A stretch of DNA of 64,000 bases from positions 58,562-122,561 of the forward strand of contig LUYE01000014.1 of the NCBI GenBank assembly GCA_001602645.1, written 5' to 3'. The stretch is from Methanosarcinales archaeon Methan_01. GTDB taxonomy: Archaea > Halobacteriota > Methanosarcinia > Methanotrichales > Methanotrichaceae. The notes under the pieces were generated by a model. That model ran no database searches, was not told where the DNA came from, and saw only the letters and a program-made list of their open reading frames with translations. How positions within the stretch are numbered: position 1 is the first letter of the stretch; each line of letters begins with the position of its first letter. Of this stretch, positions 62,520 to 64,000 are shown piece by piece. Position numbers and translations under genes: made by a program.

Positions 62520-63839
62520 GTGAAATATACAAAATTTAACATTCAATGCTGGAGAAAATTTGATCGCTCGAACCTGATACTACTAGCTTTTGGATTTTTT
62601 AGCATCTTTGTTATTAATATATTTTTGATTTTTTTACCTCTCGATACGGATAGCGTTATTTATTATACATTTGATTTTATGTCGCTCAAGCAAGGCGATG
62701 ATTCATGGGGCCCCATGTCTAATGCCCTTGTATATATGCAATCCAACCACCAGGGAAATATATATGATAATATATTTTTTGAGCAAAATATAAAGTTTCA
62801 ATATCCTTTAACTTCTCTTTTGCTCATGTGTTTATTAAACTTGGTTTTCAGGCAATATATAGATTTATATATACTTCTAAATCTATTGTCATTTACTTCT
62901 GTAATCGTAACAATTATATTTGTCCTTAAGATTTTTAGATTTAATTTAAAAAAGAATCATTCATCAACAAATATCTCTACCTATTTGATATTAATTATCT
63001 ATTGTTTGACTTTTTATCCTCTTATTAAAGCCTATACACTCGGCCAAATACAAACTATAATCAATTGTTTACTAACCATGGCTTTCTGGTATTGGTTAAT
63101 TGACCGAAAAAAATTCGCAGGTATTTTGGTGGGTGCAGTTGTTCTATTTAAGCCCAATTATCTAATTATAATTCTCTGGGGATTTTTGAGAAAAAACAGA
63201 TGTTTCTATATATATGCTATGTTAACGATAGCTATCGGCACATTAATCTCTGTTATATTATTCGGTATAGATAATAATATAAGATACTTAGAAGTAATAG
63301 AATATATATCTCGACACGGGGAAGGGTTCTATCCTAATCAATCCATCAACGGTCTATTGAATCGTTTATTTTTCAATGGAAATAATTTATTTTTTGATGA
63401 AAATTCGTTCGCTCCGTATCATCCGTTGATTTATCTCGGAACTATAATAAGTTCAATGCTAATAATCGCTTTGGGTTTGTTCTACCCTATTAGATATAAA
63501 TTCGCGGGCAACGCATTTGATTTTGCGATTATTATGATCACCGCTACCGTAGCTTCACCCATTGCTTGGGAGCACCATTATGGTATACTTTTATCTATAT
63601 ACGCTTATTTGTCCTCTTACCTAATGCAAAAATTAGATCTGAATAGAAAGTACCTTTTGCTTCTTGCGATCAGTTATATTTTAACTAGCAATTTTTTTAA
63701 AATAACTAATATCTTTGCACATTATATTCTGCTCAATGTTCTACAATCGTATCTATTGATGGGTGTGATAATTCTTATGGCAGAGACCTATATTTTAGGG
63801 AGAACCCAAACGACGGGTACTGCACCCTCAACTGGTTGA
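62520..63839 (+). CDS. GT87-family membrane glycosyltransferase (DUF2029, mannosyltransferase-like)
   Basis: 439 residues from GTG 62520; an alternative TTG at 62373 adds 49 residues that lie over an apparent TATA box (TTTATATAAT, 62461-62470) and look non-coding. About ten membrane segments; the loop FLPLDTDSVIYYTFDFM near residues 37-53 holds acidic residues, and GQIQTIINCLLTMAFWYWLIDRKKFAGILVGAVVLFKPNYLIIILW with the KPN/KPxxL motif is typical of GT87 polyprenol-phosphate-dependent mannosyltransferases. The gene is very AT-rich and ends the acquired-looking trio. Confidence 0.78.
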   Translation: MKYTKFNIQCWRKFDRSNLILLAFGFFSIFVINIFLIFLPLDTDSVIYYTFDFMSLKQGDDSWGPMSNALVYMQSNHQGNIYDNIFFEQNIKFQYPLTSLLLMCLLNLVFRQYIDLYILLNLLSFTSVIVTIIFVLKIFRFNLKKNHSSTNISTYLILIIYCLTFYPLIKAYTLGQIQTIINCLLTMAFWYWLIDRKKFAGILVGAVVLFKPNYLIIILWGFLRKNRCFYIYAMLTIAIGTLISVILFGIDNNIRYLEVIEYISRHGEGFYPNQSINGLLNRLFFNGNNLFFDENSFAPYHPLIYLGTIISSMLIIALGLFYPIRYKFAGNAFDFAIIMITATVASPIAWEHHYGILLSIYAYLSSYLMQKLDLNRKYLLLLAISYILTSNFFKITNIFAHYILLNVLQSYLLMGVIILMAETYILGRTQTTGTAPSTG

Positions 63840-63869
63840 TTACTTCGGGAGCGCGGAGGATCACGAAAA

Positions 63870-63889
63870 CCCCGACATCTAGGTCGGGG
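63870..63889. other. Strong hairpin near window end, possible insertion-sequence end
   Basis: CCCCGAC (63870-63876) and GTCGGGG (63883-63889) form a perfect 7-bp stem with loop ATCTAG, followed by ATGAAGTGAA. Such hairpins are found at right ends of archaeal IS200/IS605-type elements and also as terminators. The short minus-strand open frame over it (63775-63990) is not convincing; no gene is called between 63840 and 64000. Confidence 0.35.
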
Positions 63890-64000
63890 ATGAAGTGAAC
63901 CCCCGCCCGGTTTTCTTGTGGCTTTAAGACAACACTACCTTTTAACCGTCGTTCCGCACTAACAATGTAATCTCCAAACATTTTCCCCATAATTTATAGC

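Noticed and set aside
63775..63990. Minus-strand 71-codon open frame at the right edge
   Set aside because: It overlaps the GT87 3' end, crosses a strong hairpin and has no recognisable domain.
1..64000. CRISPR array or cas genes
   Set aside because: No short regularly spaced repeats and no Cas-like proteins were seen; repeats present are DUF11 units, IS ends and the cobQ duplication.

Overview
This window looks like a chromosomal segment of a GC-rich methanogenic archaeon. The best fit is a Methanothrix (Methanosaeta)-like member of the Methanotrichales. That placement is inferred from an archaeal ribosomal/RNA-polymerase superoperon, the archaeal mevalonate branch (mevalonate kinase, isopentenyl phosphate kinase, type 2 IPP isomerase, GGPP synthase), a geranylgeranyl reductase with its own ferredoxin, a methanofuran-type ATP-grasp ligase, a corrinoid-type methionine synthase and AglB. 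No 16S gene is present, so the genus is not proven.

Layout. 1-8.3 kb: rpl18e-rpl13-rps9-rpoN-tRNAPro-rpoK-rps2-MEMO-mvk-ipk-fni-RNase J-idsA, tightly packed with stop/start overlaps. 8.3-17.5 kb: a His-ladder protein, then an accessory block flanked by a 284-bp direct repeat of the promoter and first 76 codons of cobyric acid synthase. The block carries a secreted protein, a 1659-residue DUF11-repeat surface protein and a complete IS200-type element; the intact cobQ follows. 17.5-24.9 kb: a divergent DUF5320/DUF134 pair, a sequon-rich repeat protein, UbiA plus GT2, tRNAAla, LysE, SpoIIM-like protein, ProRS and an MfnD-like ligase. 24.9-27.6 kb: a low-GC orphan gene, apparently decayed DNA and a VapBC pair. 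27.6-40.4 kb: metabolism (threonine synthase, MetE-like, triosephosphate isomerase, acylphosphatase, ferredoxin and geranylgeranyl reductase, MFS, peroxiredoxin, Hpt) with several secreted proteins, a membrane-anchored Clp-fold protease and a DUF357 gene lacking a standard start codon.

40.4-63.8 kb is a glycan locus. It holds AglB, an IS481-like insertion with a 15-bp target duplication, a GT2 with membrane tail, five GT4 transferases, a GDP-mannose-dehydratase-like SDR, rmlC-A-B-D for dTDP-L-rhamnose, a second epimerase, an ABC exporter (Wzm plus Wzt with a carbohydrate-binding-type C-terminal domain), a lipoprotein (alpha/alpha)6 glycosidase, a methyltransferase with a helical N-terminus, and a GT87 mannosyltransferase-like membrane enzyme. 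The order Wzm-Wzt-glycosidase-methyltransferase resembles bacterial ABC-dependent O-antigen export with terminal modification. I regard this as the most interesting system here: a candidate archaeal O-antigen-like polysaccharide assembly and export pathway next to the N-glycosylation oligosaccharyltransferase. The last 4 kb (three transferases) is AT-rich and looks recently acquired.

Two genes (mevalonate kinase and the DUF357 gene) appear to need CTG initiation or an upstream correction. All homology statements come from motif recognition, not searches.
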